Shown: positions 34,662-44,042, numbered from the stretch's first letter. The stretch is DNA of 64,000 nucleotides from an uncultured Pelagibacteraceae bacterium (GCA_902564295.1 CACFAO010000003.1:1-64000); one strand, 5' to 3'. Numbers and translations: made by a program. The notes: generated from the sequence alone by a model not told the origin.

Positions 34662-35525
34662 TTATTGAGCTGAAATTCCTCTTATTCTCTCAGATCTTCT
34701 TCTCAATAACTCAGTCACAATTAGTATTAGCGTCGAAAGTACAATTAAGCATGTAGCAACAGCCATGATCGTCGGGCTGAGCTGCTCTCTCAAACCAGTC
34801 CACATTTGAAGTGGGATAGTTGTAAGATTTCTATCTCCTCCTGCCACGAAAAGAATTACAACGATTTCATCAAAAGAAGTAACAAATGCAAATAAAGCAC
34901 CTGAGATTATACCAGGTGTTATTAGAGGTAATGTAATTTTAAAAAAGGTGTTTGTTGGTGTACTTCCAAGACTTGAAGCTGCACGCGTAATACTATCATC
35001 AAATCCGCTTAATGTCGCAGTAACTGTTATAACAACAAATGGTGTACCTAAGATAATATGAGCAATGATGATGCCAGGAAAAGTTGCAGCTAATCCAAGT
35101 TTTGCAAGTGAAAAGAAGATAGCTGAGCCAGAAATAATTAATGGAATAATCATCGGTGAAATTAATACGCTCATGATTAACTGTTTGTAAGGCATGTAAC
35201 GACTGCTAAGACCTAATGCTGCAACAGTTCCAAGTACGGTTGCACCTATTGTTGAGAAAAATGCATAATACACACTGTTTCGAGCTGCTATTCCCCAAGG
35301 ATTCTTAGTTCCATAAATCATGTCTTCATACCACCTAAGTGAGAACGCCTCTGGCTGTAATGCAAGCATGCCATCAGAAAAGTGGATATACTGCTCAGCA
35401 TTGAATGACAGAGGTATGATTACAAAAAGAGGTGCAATTAAAAATACAAAAACTGCAGTACAGATAACTATGTAAGAGTAGTGCCAAACTCTGTACCTCA
35501 TTTCTGTATATTTTGGTAATGCCAT
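34662..35525 (-). CDS. ABC transporter permease, PotC-like
   Basis: About 287 residues with six membrane helices and the permease signature near SLGSTPTNTFFKITLPLITPGI (given in parts: AASSLGSTPTNTFFKI), typical of polyamine or spermidine/putrescine-type importers. The preferred ATG (35525) lies one base after the stop of the PotB-like gene; a TTG at 35534 also fits. It would form the channel with the PotB-like permease. It is the last gene of the transporter operon. The substrate is a small cation or amine by family resemblance; this is inference. Confidence 0.87.
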   Translation of the reverse strand: MALPKYTEMRYRVWHYSYIVICTAVFVFLIAPLFVIIPLSFNAEQYIHFSDGMLALQPEAFSLRWYEDMIYGTKNPWGIAARNSVYYAFFSTIGATVLGTVAALGLSSRYMPYKQLIMSVLISPMIIPLIISGSAIFFSLAKLGLAATFPGIIIAHIILGTPFVVITVTATLSGFDDSITRAASSLGSTPTNTFFKITLPLITPGIISGALFAFVTSFDEIVVILFVAGGDRNLTTIPLQMWTGLREQLSPTIMAVATCLIVLSTLILIVTELLRRRSERIRGISAQ

Positions 35526-35526
35526 A

Positions 35527-36774
35527 TTATCCAAGCCTCATGTTGTCAATGCCAACTATCTTATTATAGAGCCAGTAAACTACGAGCACTGCTATTAAAA
35601 GAACTGTTGCCATTGCCGTTGCAAGTGACCAATCAAGTGATTGCTGCATGTGATATGCAATTCTATTACTTATTAAGATCCCTTTTGCACCACCCACCAA
35701 CGCAGGCGTTATGTAGTAACCAATCGCTAAAACAAATACAAGAATTGAACCCGCACTTATACCAGCATATGTCAAAGGAAAATATATTTTTCTAAACGCA
35801 TGGAATGGTGTTGCACCCATTGAAGTTGCAGCGCGCATTAAACTTGGTGAAATTGTTTTCATTACACTATAAAGAGGCAAAACCATGAATGGCAATAAAA
35901 TTTGTGTCATTGCAATGAATGTACCTGTCATATTATACATGAGCTCAAGTCTCGACTCATCTGCAACAAATCCAAGCGACACTAAGGTATCATTTAACAC
36001 TCCTTGCTTTTGTAATAAAACCATCCAACTAGATGTTCTAACAAGCAGTGACGTCCAGAAGGGCAAGAGGACACAGATCATTAATAGATTCGAATAACGA
36101 GTTGGTAAGACTGAAAGTAAGTGTGAAATAGGGTAAGCTAGGATAAAGCAACAGAAAGTTACTCCGACGGCAACAAATATCGTTCTTAGCCACAAGGTTA
36201 CATTAATTCTAAGCTTTTCAGGAATCCTTTCAATTGAGCCATCAAATCTTTGTTCGTAATCAAATGTCGTTAAATATTTTCTAAAATGGTATGCGTCAGT
36301 TCCTCTTTTTAATGCCTGCCAATATTCAATGTCACCCCATTTTTTATGTACATCAATGAATTGATCTAGAAAGTTAGCATTTTCATCAAAGTCTTTAAGT
36401 TTCCGTGAAGTCTTTTTAATAAGACTTGTAAATCCACCTTTTTCATAATTCAAACGAGTTGCAATCTTGCCATGGTACTTATTTTCTACAGCAGTCTTTA
36501 ATTCATAATAAAATGTTGATGTTACATCCTCGCCAGGCATTTCACCACCATCCCATGTCTGCATGACCTCGTGTGTTTCTGTAAGAAATGAGTTCATTTC
36601 GGCGTTATCAATACTTCGCCCCAACATCTGAAAAATAGGAATTACGTATGCAAAAACAATGAAGAACAGAAGCGGCGCGGCCAGCAGAAAAGCAGTAGTT
36701 CTGCGTCTTCTCTCAACTTTTTTTAGTTTGACGGATAGAAGTTCTCCATCCGAGGTTCTTATTTCGGCAGTCAT
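35527..36774 (-). CDS. ABC transporter permease, PotB-like, with a large extracytoplasmic insert
   Basis: About 415 residues from ATG 36774, longer than normal PotB (about 285). The first membrane helix (about residues 32-52) is followed by roughly 130 residues of extracytoplasmic sequence before the remaining five helices. The permease EAA loop is present as ATSMGATPFHAFRKIYFPLT. The extended loop is seen in some ABC permeases of the polyamine type in alphaproteobacteria. An upstream in-frame TTG (36810) lies inside the intercistronic hairpin and is unlikely. A strong hairpin (36802-36827) separates it from the binding-protein gene. Confidence 0.85.
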   Translation of the reverse strand: MTAEIRTSDGELLSVKLKKVERRRRTTAFLLAAPLLFFIVFAYVIPIFQMLGRSIDNAEMNSFLTETHEVMQTWDGGEMPGEDVTSTFYYELKTAVENKYHGKIATRLNYEKGGFTSLIKKTSRKLKDFDENANFLDQFIDVHKKWGDIEYWQALKRGTDAYHFRKYLTTFDYEQRFDGSIERIPEKLRINVTLWLRTIFVAVGVTFCCFILAYPISHLLSVLPTRYSNLLMICVLLPFWTSLLVRTSSWMVLLQKQGVLNDTLVSLGFVADESRLELMYNMTGTFIAMTQILLPFMVLPLYSVMKTISPSLMRAATSMGATPFHAFRKIYFPLTYAGISAGSILVFVLAIGYYITPALVGGAKGILISNRIAYHMQQSLDWSLATAMATVLLIAVLVVYWLYNKIVGIDNMRLG

Positions 36775-36801
36775 ATTTAAAAGGATACTTAATTTGAGGT
36801 G

Positions 36802-36827
36802 CTTGGGCAACCCATAGGTTGCCCAAG
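36802..36827 (-). other. Intercistronic stem-loop between the binding-protein and permease genes
   Basis: CTTGGGCAACC (36802-36812) and GGTTGCCCAAG (36817-36827) form a perfect 11-bp stem with a 4-base loop. It lies 8 bases after the stop of the solute-binding-protein gene and before the permease start on the minus strand, with no U-run. This suits an mRNA-stabilising or partial-attenuation hairpin that keeps binding-protein transcripts more abundant than permease transcripts, as in other periplasmic binding-protein operons. Function is inference. Confidence 0.75.
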
Positions 36828-36835
36828 TTTAAACC

Positions 36836-37957
36836 TTATAGGTTAGCTTTCCAAGCTTCCCAAGCGTCGTTGATTTCAGTGTTGTTATCAGCATACCACT
36901 CAGGGTTCATAAGAACGTAGTTCTCAGTATTTGATGGAGCAGTAGGCATGTGAGGCATAATCTCAACAGCACCTGCTTGCTCAGAATAGAACCACGGCTC
37001 ATCAGCCATGATCACATCAAGAGATGAGATACGGAAAGGAGCGTAAGCAATGTGCTTAGCACTTCCAGCTAAACCTTCAGAACTAGTGAAGTACTGAAGA
37101 GCTTTCATAGCTTCTTCTTGGTTTGGTCCACCTTTAACAAGTACGAAGTACTCATAATCAAGGATCTGACCATCCCATACCATTTTCATTGGTGAGCCTT
37201 CGTTCACGATGGCATTGAAGTGACGTCCATTCCAACCAGTAGCCATGATAGCTTCACCAGATACTAACTGCTCAGGTGGTTGTGCACCAGCTGACCAGAA
37301 AATGCATCCACCGTTAGGGTTTGTGCAAAGATCTGTAAGCTTATCAAGAGCTCTATCAATTCCATTATCTTCCATGTAGTCATACACATCAGATGCAGGA
37401 ACACCATCAGCAACTAGAGCAAACTCTAAGTTTGACATAGCTGAAGAGTAGATAGATCTTACTCCTGGATATTTATCTGGGTTAAAGAAGTCCTCCATTG
37501 AATCTGGATAACTTCCATCAAAATTTACATTGTCAGTGTTGTAAGCGTAGTTCCATGAATAAAGAATGTTACCCACAGCACAATCACTAGGCATTGGAGC
37601 AAAGAAATCGTCACTTGCTTTCATACCGTTAACACCAGCAGGGAAGTCGTTATCGAAATCGAATTCTACAAACAATCCTTCGTCACAACCGATAATTGTA
37701 TCACGTGCATACACATCGATAATATCCCAAGTAATCGCTCCAGACTCGACCTGAGCTTTAATTTCACTCAAACCTCCACTGTAGTCGATCCAGTTTACTT
37801 GGACGCCACTCATTTCCTGATATGGGTCCCCGTAACCTAGCTTTTGACTTTCTGTATAAGCGCCTCCCCATGACACTACGTTTACTTCCGCAGCTGTAGC
37901 CATAGATGGAGCCACCAATAAAGCAGCCAAAGAGATTAGTTTAGTTAATCTAGACAT
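36836..37957 (-). CDS. Periplasmic solute-binding protein, PotD-like
   Basis: A 373-residue substrate-binding protein. The signal peptide is MSRLTKLISLAALLVAPS followed by MATAA, with mature sequence from AEVNVVSWGGAY, the typical N-terminus of PotD/PotF-type extracellular binding proteins. The start at 37957 is chosen because GGAG lies about 9 bases upstream. Cysteines within DLCTNPNGGCIFW could form a disulfide. The codon choice looks more optimised than its neighbours', as expected for an abundant binding protein. A 121-bp leader from the ATPase gene contains a CAAGGCCTTG palindrome (37997-38006), so it may have its own promoter. Confidence 0.88.
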   Translation of the reverse strand: MSRLTKLISLAALLVAPSMATAAEVNVVSWGGAYTESQKLGYGDPYQEMSGVQVNWIDYSGGLSEIKAQVESGAITWDIIDVYARDTIIGCDEGLFVEFDFDNDFPAGVNGMKASDDFFAPMPSDCAVGNILYSWNYAYNTDNVNFDGSYPDSMEDFFNPDKYPGVRSIYSSAMSNLEFALVADGVPASDVYDYMEDNGIDRALDKLTDLCTNPNGGCIFWSAGAQPPEQLVSGEAIMATGWNGRHFNAIVNEGSPMKMVWDGQILDYEYFVLVKGGPNQEEAMKALQYFTSSEGLAGSAKHIAYAPFRISSLDVIMADEPWFYSEQAGAVEIMPHMPTAPSNTENYVLMNPEWYADNNTEINDAWEAWKANL

Positions 37958-38078
37958 GATTAATCGTCTCCTTTTTTTATATAAAGAAATATTACACAAG
38001 GCCTTGAGCAAAAACGCAACAAAAAAAAAGATTATTTTTCAACAAATTAATGTTGAATCTAGATGTAGTATCAAAGGA

Positions 38079-39167
38079 TTAGTAATCTAGAGCCCTGCAG
38101 TCATGAGATGACCAGCCAAGGTCCAATTTGTCGCCTACGTTAAGCTTTAAATCACTGCTCGCGTTTGGAACTTTTAAAATAAAGTCATCATTACCAAGAA
38201 GATTTACACGCACCCTAGTATGATCTCCATGGTAGATAATTTCGCGTATCTCACTTGTGAATTTATTTTCAAGTTGTTCATTTGGATCAATACTCACTCG
38301 CTCAGGTCTTAGAGAAATTCTAGATTTTTCCCCAGAAGAGTTCACAGCAATAGGATTAGCGATAATAGTTTCACCAGAGTCAGTTTCAATCTTTGCTGAA
38401 CCAGATGCGATTTCTTTTACAGTTCCGGTGAAAGTATTATTTTCTCCGATAAAGCTTGCAACAAACGAATTTACCGGCGTTTCATATAATTCATTAGGTC
38501 CAGAAAGCTGTTGAACCTTACCGTCATTAAATACAGCAATTCGGTTTGACATGGTCAGAGCTTCACCTTGGTCGTGCGTAACATAAACAACAGTTACTCC
38601 TAATGACTCGTGAATGTGCTTTAATTCATACTGCATACTCTCTCGTAAATTTTTATCAAGAGCTCCAAGAGGTTCATCCATTAATACAAGTTTTGGATCA
38701 AACACAAGCGCGCGAGCAACAGCAACTCTCTGTTGCTGACCACCAGATAATTGTGCAGGCATTCTGTTTTCAAAACCTGTTAATGAAACCATTTTCAAAG
38801 TTTTATTAATTCTCTCTTCAATTTCTGATTTATTCACTTTTCTTACTTTAAGAGGAAAAGCTAAATTTTCATAAACTGATAAATGCGGAAACAAAGCATA
38901 ATTCTGAAAGACCATACCGATGCCACGTTTATGAGGAGGAATATTGTTTATTGGACGTCCATCAAAATATATCTCTCCGTTAGTTGGAGTTTCAAAGCCA
39001 GCAAGCATCATGAGGGTTGTTGTTTTACCAGATCCCGAAGGACCAAGTAATGTAAGAAACTCTCCTTCAGCTATGTCTAAATCGAGACCTTTAACAACAA
39101 GCTCTTTACCATCGTAACTTTTGTCAACTTGTTCGAATTTTACAAAATCAGACTTGTTTGAATTCAT
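38079..39167 (-). CDS. ABC transporter ATPase, PotA-like
   Basis: A 362-residue ATPase. Walker A is GPSGSGKT (42-49), the Q-loop is FQNYALFPH (87-95), the ABC signature is LSGGQQQR (140-147), Walker B is LVLMDEP (160-166), and the H-loop follows in VTHDQGEALTM. The C-terminal third is a TOBE regulatory domain, with a final DLGWSSHDCRALDY. It powers the importer with the two permeases and the binding protein. It is the first gene of the minus-strand operon and is divergent from the aldehyde-dehydrogenase gene across a 110-bp spacer with an inverted repeat. Confidence 0.92.
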   Translation of the reverse strand: MNSNKSDFVKFEQVDKSYDGKELVVKGLDLDIAEGEFLTLLGPSGSGKTTTLMMLAGFETPTNGEIYFDGRPINNIPPHKRGIGMVFQNYALFPHLSVYENLAFPLKVRKVNKSEIEERINKTLKMVSLTGFENRMPAQLSGGQQQRVAVARALVFDPKLVLMDEPLGALDKNLRESMQYELKHIHESLGVTVVYVTHDQGEALTMSNRIAVFNDGKVQQLSGPNELYETPVNSFVASFIGENNTFTGTVKEIASGSAKIETDSGETIIANPIAVNSSGEKSRISLRPERVSIDPNEQLENKFTSEIREIIYHGDHTRVRVNLLGNDDFILKVPNASSDLKLNVGDKLDLGWSSHDCRALDY

Positions 39168-39222
39168 GACGGTAAGACTAAGGTAAAAATAGTTGGGAAT
39201 CTAGGAATTTTTGAACTAAATT

Positions 39223-39256
39223 AATACTGACCTTATTATAAAAATAGATCAGTATT
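39223..39256. promoter_or_regulatory. Inverted repeat flanking a -10-like sequence in the potA/ALDH spacer
   Basis: AATACTGA (39223-39230) and TCAGTATT (39249-39256) are exact inverted 8-mers separated by 18 bases that include TATTATAAAAAT, a plausible -10 region. The site lies between the divergent ATPase and aldehyde-dehydrogenase genes, so a regulator could control both. The regulator is unknown. Confidence 0.4.
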
Positions 39257-39277
39257 TAACATGAAAGAATCTCACTT

Positions 39278-40711
39278 ATGAAAAAATACCAGCACTATAT
39301 AAACGGTAGATGGACCGATGCGTCAACTAAAGAACTTATTCCAGTTATTAATCCTGCGAATGAAGAGGTCATTGGTGAAGTAACTTGCGCAAAAGATGAT
39401 GATATTAATCAAGCAGTAGAGTCTGCTAAAAAAGCATACGAGTCTCGAATTCTTGTAGATATGAATCCGATGGAACGAGCAAAACTAATGCGACGTATTG
39501 CTGAAGAGCTTCGCAAGGTCAGTAAAGAAGGTGGGGCATTACTTTGTGCTGAAAATGGGAAACTGCTTACTGCTTCTGAATATGAATTTGTTGATGCAGC
39601 AAACTACTTTGATTACTACAGTGGCTTAACAGATAAAATTGAAGGTCAAACTATTCCTGTAAACAGTCAGGTCATGGATTATACAGTTTATGAACCTTAC
39701 GGTGTGTCAGGACATATTGTTCCTTGGAACTTTCCCATTGCAATGATTGCTCGTTCTTTGGCATGTTCGTTCGCAGCAGGAAATTCTACAGTCATAAAAC
39801 CTGCAGAATTAACACCTTTAGCAACCACTTCTTATTTTGCCCAAGCAATTCATAATGCTGAAGTTCCAAAAGGTTTAATAAACATAGTCACGGGTTATGG
39901 AAGTGAAGCAGGAGCCGCGCTAACTGCTCATCCGGACGTTGCTCAAATAACTTTTACTGGATCTGTAAAAACTGGAAAAGCAATTTTACACGCTGCAGCT
40001 GAAAGAGCTGTACCTGCTGTTGTAGAGTTGGGAGGAAAATCTGCTGCTGTTGTTTTACCGGATGCGGATATTGATAAAGTTGTAAATGCAACTAAGGTTG
40101 GAATTTTTAGCCAAGCTGGACAAATTTGTTCTGCAATGTCGAGAATGATAGTCCATAAATCTATCAAGGATGAGGTGCTTGAGAAGTTATCAAAGTTAGC
40201 AGCTTCAATAAAAGTAGGCCCTGGTGATGAAGAAGGTGTTGATCTAACACCTGTAATATCTGAGGAACAGCTTCAAAAAGTAGAAAATTATGCTCGTTCA
40301 GGTTTACAAGCTGGCGCTAAAGTAGTCTCAGGTGGCAACATAGTAGATAGAAAAGGTTTCTTCTTTGAACCCACAATTTATTCAGATGTTAAGCCCGATA
40401 TGACAATTGCACAGGAAGAAATTTTTGGACCATTCTTATCTGTTTTAGATTATGAAGATCATGAAGAAGCAATCCATATTGCAAACGACACAGATTATGG
40501 TTTAGCGGCTGGTGTATTTACTAAAGATGTTGACATGGCTACAAAAACAGCTTCACGTTTAAATGGTGGTCAAGTTTACGTGAATAGTTGGTTCACAGGA
40601 AGTATCGCAACTCCATTTGGAGGTTATAAGCAATCTGGTTACAGTCGCGAGAAGGGTCAACAAGCAATTAAAAGCTACTTACAGCTCAAGAACGTAGGAA
40701 TACAACTTTAA
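39278..40711 (+). CDS. NAD(P)-dependent aldehyde dehydrogenase
   Basis: A 477-residue aldehyde dehydrogenase of the betaine-aldehyde / gamma-glutamyl-aminobutyraldehyde (PuuC-like) type. The N-terminal phrase YINGRWTDAS is standard. The catalytic residues are Glu250 (in VELGGKSAAV) and Cys284 (in QAGQICSAMS). The NAD region is FTGSVKTGKAI, and the oxidation-site asparagine lies in VPWNFPIAM. It oxidises an aldehyde to an acid. Divergent from the PotA-like ATPase, so uptake and oxidation of the same compound, for instance a diamine or choline derivative, is a reasonable guess. The true substrate is not shown by sequence. Confidence 0.92.
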   Translation: MKKYQHYINGRWTDASTKELIPVINPANEEVIGEVTCAKDDDINQAVESAKKAYESRILVDMNPMERAKLMRRIAEELRKVSKEGGALLCAENGKLLTASEYEFVDAANYFDYYSGLTDKIEGQTIPVNSQVMDYTVYEPYGVSGHIVPWNFPIAMIARSLACSFAAGNSTVIKPAELTPLATTSYFAQAIHNAEVPKGLINIVTGYGSEAGAALTAHPDVAQITFTGSVKTGKAILHAAAERAVPAVVELGGKSAAVVLPDADIDKVVNATKVGIFSQAGQICSAMSRMIVHKSIKDEVLEKLSKLAASIKVGPGDEEGVDLTPVISEEQLQKVENYARSGLQAGAKVVSGGNIVDRKGFFFEPTIYSDVKPDMTIAQEEIFGPFLSVLDYEDHEEAIHIANDTDYGLAAGVFTKDVDMATKTASRLNGGQVYVNSWFTGSIATPFGGYKQSGYSREKGQQAIKSYLQLKNVGIQL

Positions 40712-40714
40712 GTA

Positions 40715-41344
40715 TTAATCGTTATCTTGAAGGCCAGCCCCAGCCCCAGTTTGTTTTGACTGTTCTGTTTCCTCAACAAATGTCTCTGATGACATTTTGT
40801 ATAACTCATTCCAAGTTTTGCTGGAAAAACTATCTTCATTCTCTAAAATATTAATTGCCACTGTATTAGCTTTTTTAATAATTAAAGATTTGATTTGACG
40901 ATCAGCAAGTACACATGTGTTTAGATTGCATTCTGCATTTATATTATCAATAGAAATTTCAATTCTCTTACCAATTAAATACGAAAGTTTATTTACAAAA
41001 GGTAAAAGTAACAATGGATAATCTAGGTTAATAAAGTTTAATACTTTTATTCCATCTACAGAGTTGTAGTTATCAATTAATTTTAATCCTGTGTAGATAG
41101 GGCAGAGACTTTTATCATTCAATTTATTATTTTTTTCAATTTGCTTTGGTCCTTCTGGTTTAATATCTTTTATGGTTTTAAAATAACTATTTAAATTTTC
41201 TACTCCAGAAATTCCAAACATCTCTATTGAACTTATATATTTTCCAACTTCTTCTGCCACTCCCCATGAATAGCCAACCGCTCTTGCAGCCCTCTTTGAT
41301 ATAGTATTAATTTCACTTGATGATTGCATTAATCGTAAATCCAT
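40715..41344 (-). CDS. DUF3726-family protein
   Basis: 209 residues. It opens with a phrase of the type SEINTISKRAARAVGYSWG followed by VAEEVGKYISSIE, the hallmark of DUF3726 (family members begin with a K-A-A-R-G-x-G-x-x-W-G-x-A-E-E motif). It ends in TGAGAGLQDND, another conserved tail in this family. The function is unknown. It overlaps the upstream unknown gene by 16 bases, and both sit behind the M19-like gene, a set I associate with alphaproteobacterial transporter clusters. Confidence 0.78.
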   Translation of the reverse strand: MDLRLMQSSSEINTISKRAARAVGYSWGVAEEVGKYISSIEMFGISGVENLNSYFKTIKDIKPEGPKQIEKNNKLNDKSLCPIYTGLKLIDNYNSVDGIKVLNFINLDYPLLLLPFVNKLSYLIGKRIEISIDNINAECNLNTCVLADRQIKSLIIKKANTVAINILENEDSFSSKTWNELYKMSSETFVEETEQSKQTGAGAGLQDND

Positions 41345-42984
41345 GTGTCATTTGATTTGTTTATTTCATGCATCAATGGTGCTCCCTGATACATGCAAAT
41401 TCTCAGCCACTTTTCTGATCGAGGATCAAATTTTTGGGCTCCAAAAAAGGATAATTTTAGTCTTAGCATATCAATAGGCATCAACTCTGCGCCAATGGAG
41501 TTGTCTTGAATTTCTGCATATGGCAACTTTTCAACAATGTGGCATCTTCTAACAACATGTCTTAGGTCTCCGTTTTCGTCTAAAAATTGAGATAATTTCT
41601 GATTTTTGTTGGACGATAACCGAACATAAAGTTCTTTAATATCTCGAGCTATTGCCAGAGGTTGTTCTAATTCTGCTCCTACCTCATCAAAGCGGCTTGC
41701 TAATCGTGGCTCTTCTTTATTTTTTGAAATATACCAAAAATTTTCATTACTTTTATCAACTGAGAAGTCCATTTTAATTATATTTGGATACGATTTTTCT
41801 ATTGATGATCTCAATTGATCTGTGCTTCTATTTGTGGGTATATCAAAATATTGGTCTTCATCAGAACTCATTTGAGGTACTAGCAAATTAATAATATTAT
41901 CGTATGGTTCCATCATGAGAGAAACAATATATTCTACACCTTCATGAGTTAAATTTTCTTCCACCCATTCATACATCTCATTCCAAAAATATTCTTTAAC
42001 AACTGTTATGTTATTTAGACAATTCTTTTCAAATTTTTGAATATCTTCTTTTAGTTGATTAATTTTATTATTTTGAAATTCACTATCTGTGTTCCAATTA
42101 TTTATATTTTTCTTTGAAAGTTCTAAGAATTTTTTAAACATCTCGACATCATCGTTCGAAACATTTTTAATTTCTCTAATCTGCCTCAAAGCTTCCTCTC
42201 TCACATATATCCATTGGTGTAGTAGAGCTGGGTGATTGATAATAAAGGGAGCCATGCCAAGGCCAGTTGAATTGCCAATACCAAGTTGCCTGGATAACTC
42301 AAGATCTAGTTTAACAGATTGATTTGGATTCTTTTTATTAGCAATGTGATTAACTTGATCAAAAGTAAACTGACGAACCAGATAAACAAGCATCATTTCA
42401 ATTCTAAATGGACCATTTATTTCAGGACGATCTTTAATTCTATATCGATCTGCTAACCCAAACTTACCTGAACCATAAACAGCGGTGGTTCTATATAAGT
42501 AGCCTACTTCAGCAAGTAGTTTTTTATTAGGTTGAATTCCATTTGATAGACTATCAATTACATGATTAAAAACTCTTACGGAGCGATTTGCTCTTGATAA
42601 AGCAAGTTCCTTATATGAACATCTTCCCACTTCTTGTCTTGGTACATTTTCACGAAGTCTTTCAATATCATCTTTACTAGGAAGTCCATCATGAATCACG
42701 AATGCTGCATCCCATTTAGTGGCTATCACTCGATCAGATCTTTCAGTATTATCTAATTTGTTTGCAAAGCATACAAGAGAGTATGTGCGCTCCTTATTTG
42801 ATACAGAATATACAGCAGTTCCATAACCTTCTTTATCAAGCTCGAAGATCTCGCTTTTAAATTCCCAATCTTTAAACTCTCTTATAAAACTTCTTAAAAA
42901 TGATAGCTTAGATTGATGGAAACACCCTAATCGACTGAGCTTCATGATTTGATTTGGATCTCTGTGCTGAACTTTTATTGCCAT
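41329..42984 (-). CDS. Conserved protein of unknown function, linked to DUF3726 and M19 genes
   Basis: 551 residues, soluble, with no signal peptide or membrane helix. I do not recognise a domain. Visible features are a basic N-terminus (HRDPNQIMKLSRLGCFHQSK), a conserved-looking GYLYRTTAVYGSGKFGLADR segment near residue 170, a run GNSTGLGMAPFIINHPALLH near 240, and a C-terminal RWLRICMYQGAPL-like stretch reading EKWLRICMYQGAPLMHEI. The order within the operon (M19-like, this protein, DUF3726) suggests joint action. The start at 42984 lies 3 bases after the M19-like stop. An enzyme role is possible but nothing in the sequence shows one. Confidence 0.7.
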   Translation of the reverse strand: MAIKVQHRDPNQIMKLSRLGCFHQSKLSFLRSFIREFKDWEFKSEIFELDKEGYGTAVYSVSNKERTYSLVCFANKLDNTERSDRVIATKWDAAFVIHDGLPSKDDIERLRENVPRQEVGRCSYKELALSRANRSVRVFNHVIDSLSNGIQPNKKLLAEVGYLYRTTAVYGSGKFGLADRYRIKDRPEINGPFRIEMMLVYLVRQFTFDQVNHIANKKNPNQSVKLDLELSRQLGIGNSTGLGMAPFIINHPALLHQWIYVREEALRQIREIKNVSNDDVEMFKKFLELSKKNINNWNTDSEFQNNKINQLKEDIQKFEKNCLNNITVVKEYFWNEMYEWVEENLTHEGVEYIVSLMMEPYDNIINLLVPQMSSDEDQYFDIPTNRSTDQLRSSIEKSYPNIIKMDFSVDKSNENFWYISKNKEEPRLASRFDEVGAELEQPLAIARDIKELYVRLSSNKNQKLSQFLDENGDLRHVVRRCHIVEKLPYAEIQDNSIGAELMPIDMLRLKLSFFGAQKFDPRSEKWLRICMYQGAPLMHEINKSNDTWIYD

Positions 42985-42987
42985 ATG

Positions 42988-43959
42988 TTAACCAATATAG
43001 TTTTTATAAAAATTAAACCAATTATTGCCTAAGATGCCATTTGTCTCATCTTTATTGAACCCCGCACTTTTTAATCCTCTCTCAATATTGTCAAAGCCAG
43101 TAGCATTTTTGAACCATTCCGGTTGTTTCGGAAAAGCTGCATTATCTTTTGAGCCTTCACCATAATCTTTTGTCTTAGTCCAAGTTCCGTTTCGCATCCA
43201 ATCTACCACTGAGTCAGGTTGGTTTAAGCATAAATCAGATCCAATACCAATGTGTTCTGCTCCCATAATGTCTGCAGTTCGGGCAACCATTTCACAAAAA
43301 CTCTCAAGAGTACAATTTGTGCCGTTCGACAGATGATGGGGATAAAGTGAGAGTCCAATCATTCCATTTGATTGACTCAATTCTCTGAGTAATGTTTCAG
43401 ATTTATTTCTTTTTGCCTCATGCCAGAAAGAAGGGTTGGCATGTGTTATGGCAATTGGCTTATCAGAAATTTCAATTGCATCCAAAGTAGATTTTTCTGC
43501 TGAGTGTGACATGTCAACTATGATTCCAACACGATTCATTTCTTTAATAACTTCTTTTCCCATTCTAGTTACGCCACTGTCATTTTCTTCGTAGCAACCT
43601 GTAGCTAATAAAGACTGATTATTGTAAGTTAATTGCATAAATACTGTTCCCATTTTGTGAACAGATTCAACCAAATTTATATCATCCTCTATAGGCGAAC
43701 AGTTTTGAAAACCAAAGAAAATAGCAGTCTTATTTTCTTCATTAGCTTTTTCAATATCTTTATACGACTTACCGTGAAAAATCAGTTTATTGAATTTCTC
43801 AAAATTAGTGTCCCATTCGTCAATATTTTTTTGAACTTCATCATAGTCTTCATGATATGCAATTGTGACATGAACGGCATCTAATTTTGCTTGCCTGTTA
43901 ATCTTAAATACATCTTCATTCCAATTACAATATTGAAGATTATCGATTCTATAATTCAT
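42988..43959 (-). CDS. M19 (membrane dipeptidase)-like protein with altered metal site
   Basis: A 323-residue protein of the renal dipeptidase (M19) TIM-barrel family. Conserved parts: GFQNCSPIEDD, MQLTYNNQSLLATGC, VDMSHSAEKSTLDA (second-metal histidine), AITHANPSFWH (histidine) and GIGSDL (aspartate). Two metal-ligand positions look changed. The N-terminal H-x-D motif reads CNWNED, and the bridging glutamate in the usual S-I-E-G region reads Gln in FGFQNCS. It may therefore bind one metal or act other than as a dipeptidase. It has no signal peptide, unlike membrane dipeptidases. It starts the operon with the 551-residue unknown and DUF3726 proteins. Confidence 0.82.
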   Translation of the reverse strand: MNYRIDNLQYCNWNEDVFKINRQAKLDAVHVTIAYHEDYDEVQKNIDEWDTNFEKFNKLIFHGKSYKDIEKANEENKTAIFFGFQNCSPIEDDINLVESVHKMGTVFMQLTYNNQSLLATGCYEENDSGVTRMGKEVIKEMNRVGIIVDMSHSAEKSTLDAIEISDKPIAITHANPSFWHEAKRNKSETLLRELSQSNGMIGLSLYPHHLSNGTNCTLESFCEMVARTADIMGAEHIGIGSDLCLNQPDSVVDWMRNGTWTKTKDYGEGSKDNAAFPKQPEWFKNATGFDNIERGLKSAGFNKDETNGILGNNWFNFYKNYIG

Positions 43960-44042
43960 AAAGTAGTTTTTGAGTTATAAATCTTACTTATCTCTTACCA
44001 AGGGTTGATTGCAAACAAATAAAACTGAATTTTACTTAATTT

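Noticed and set aside
38038-38057. TTCAAC/GTTGAA hairpin after the PotA-like gene as an intrinsic terminator
   Set aside because: Only a 6-bp AT-rich stem with an 8-base loop, and the U-run does not follow directly; too weak to call.
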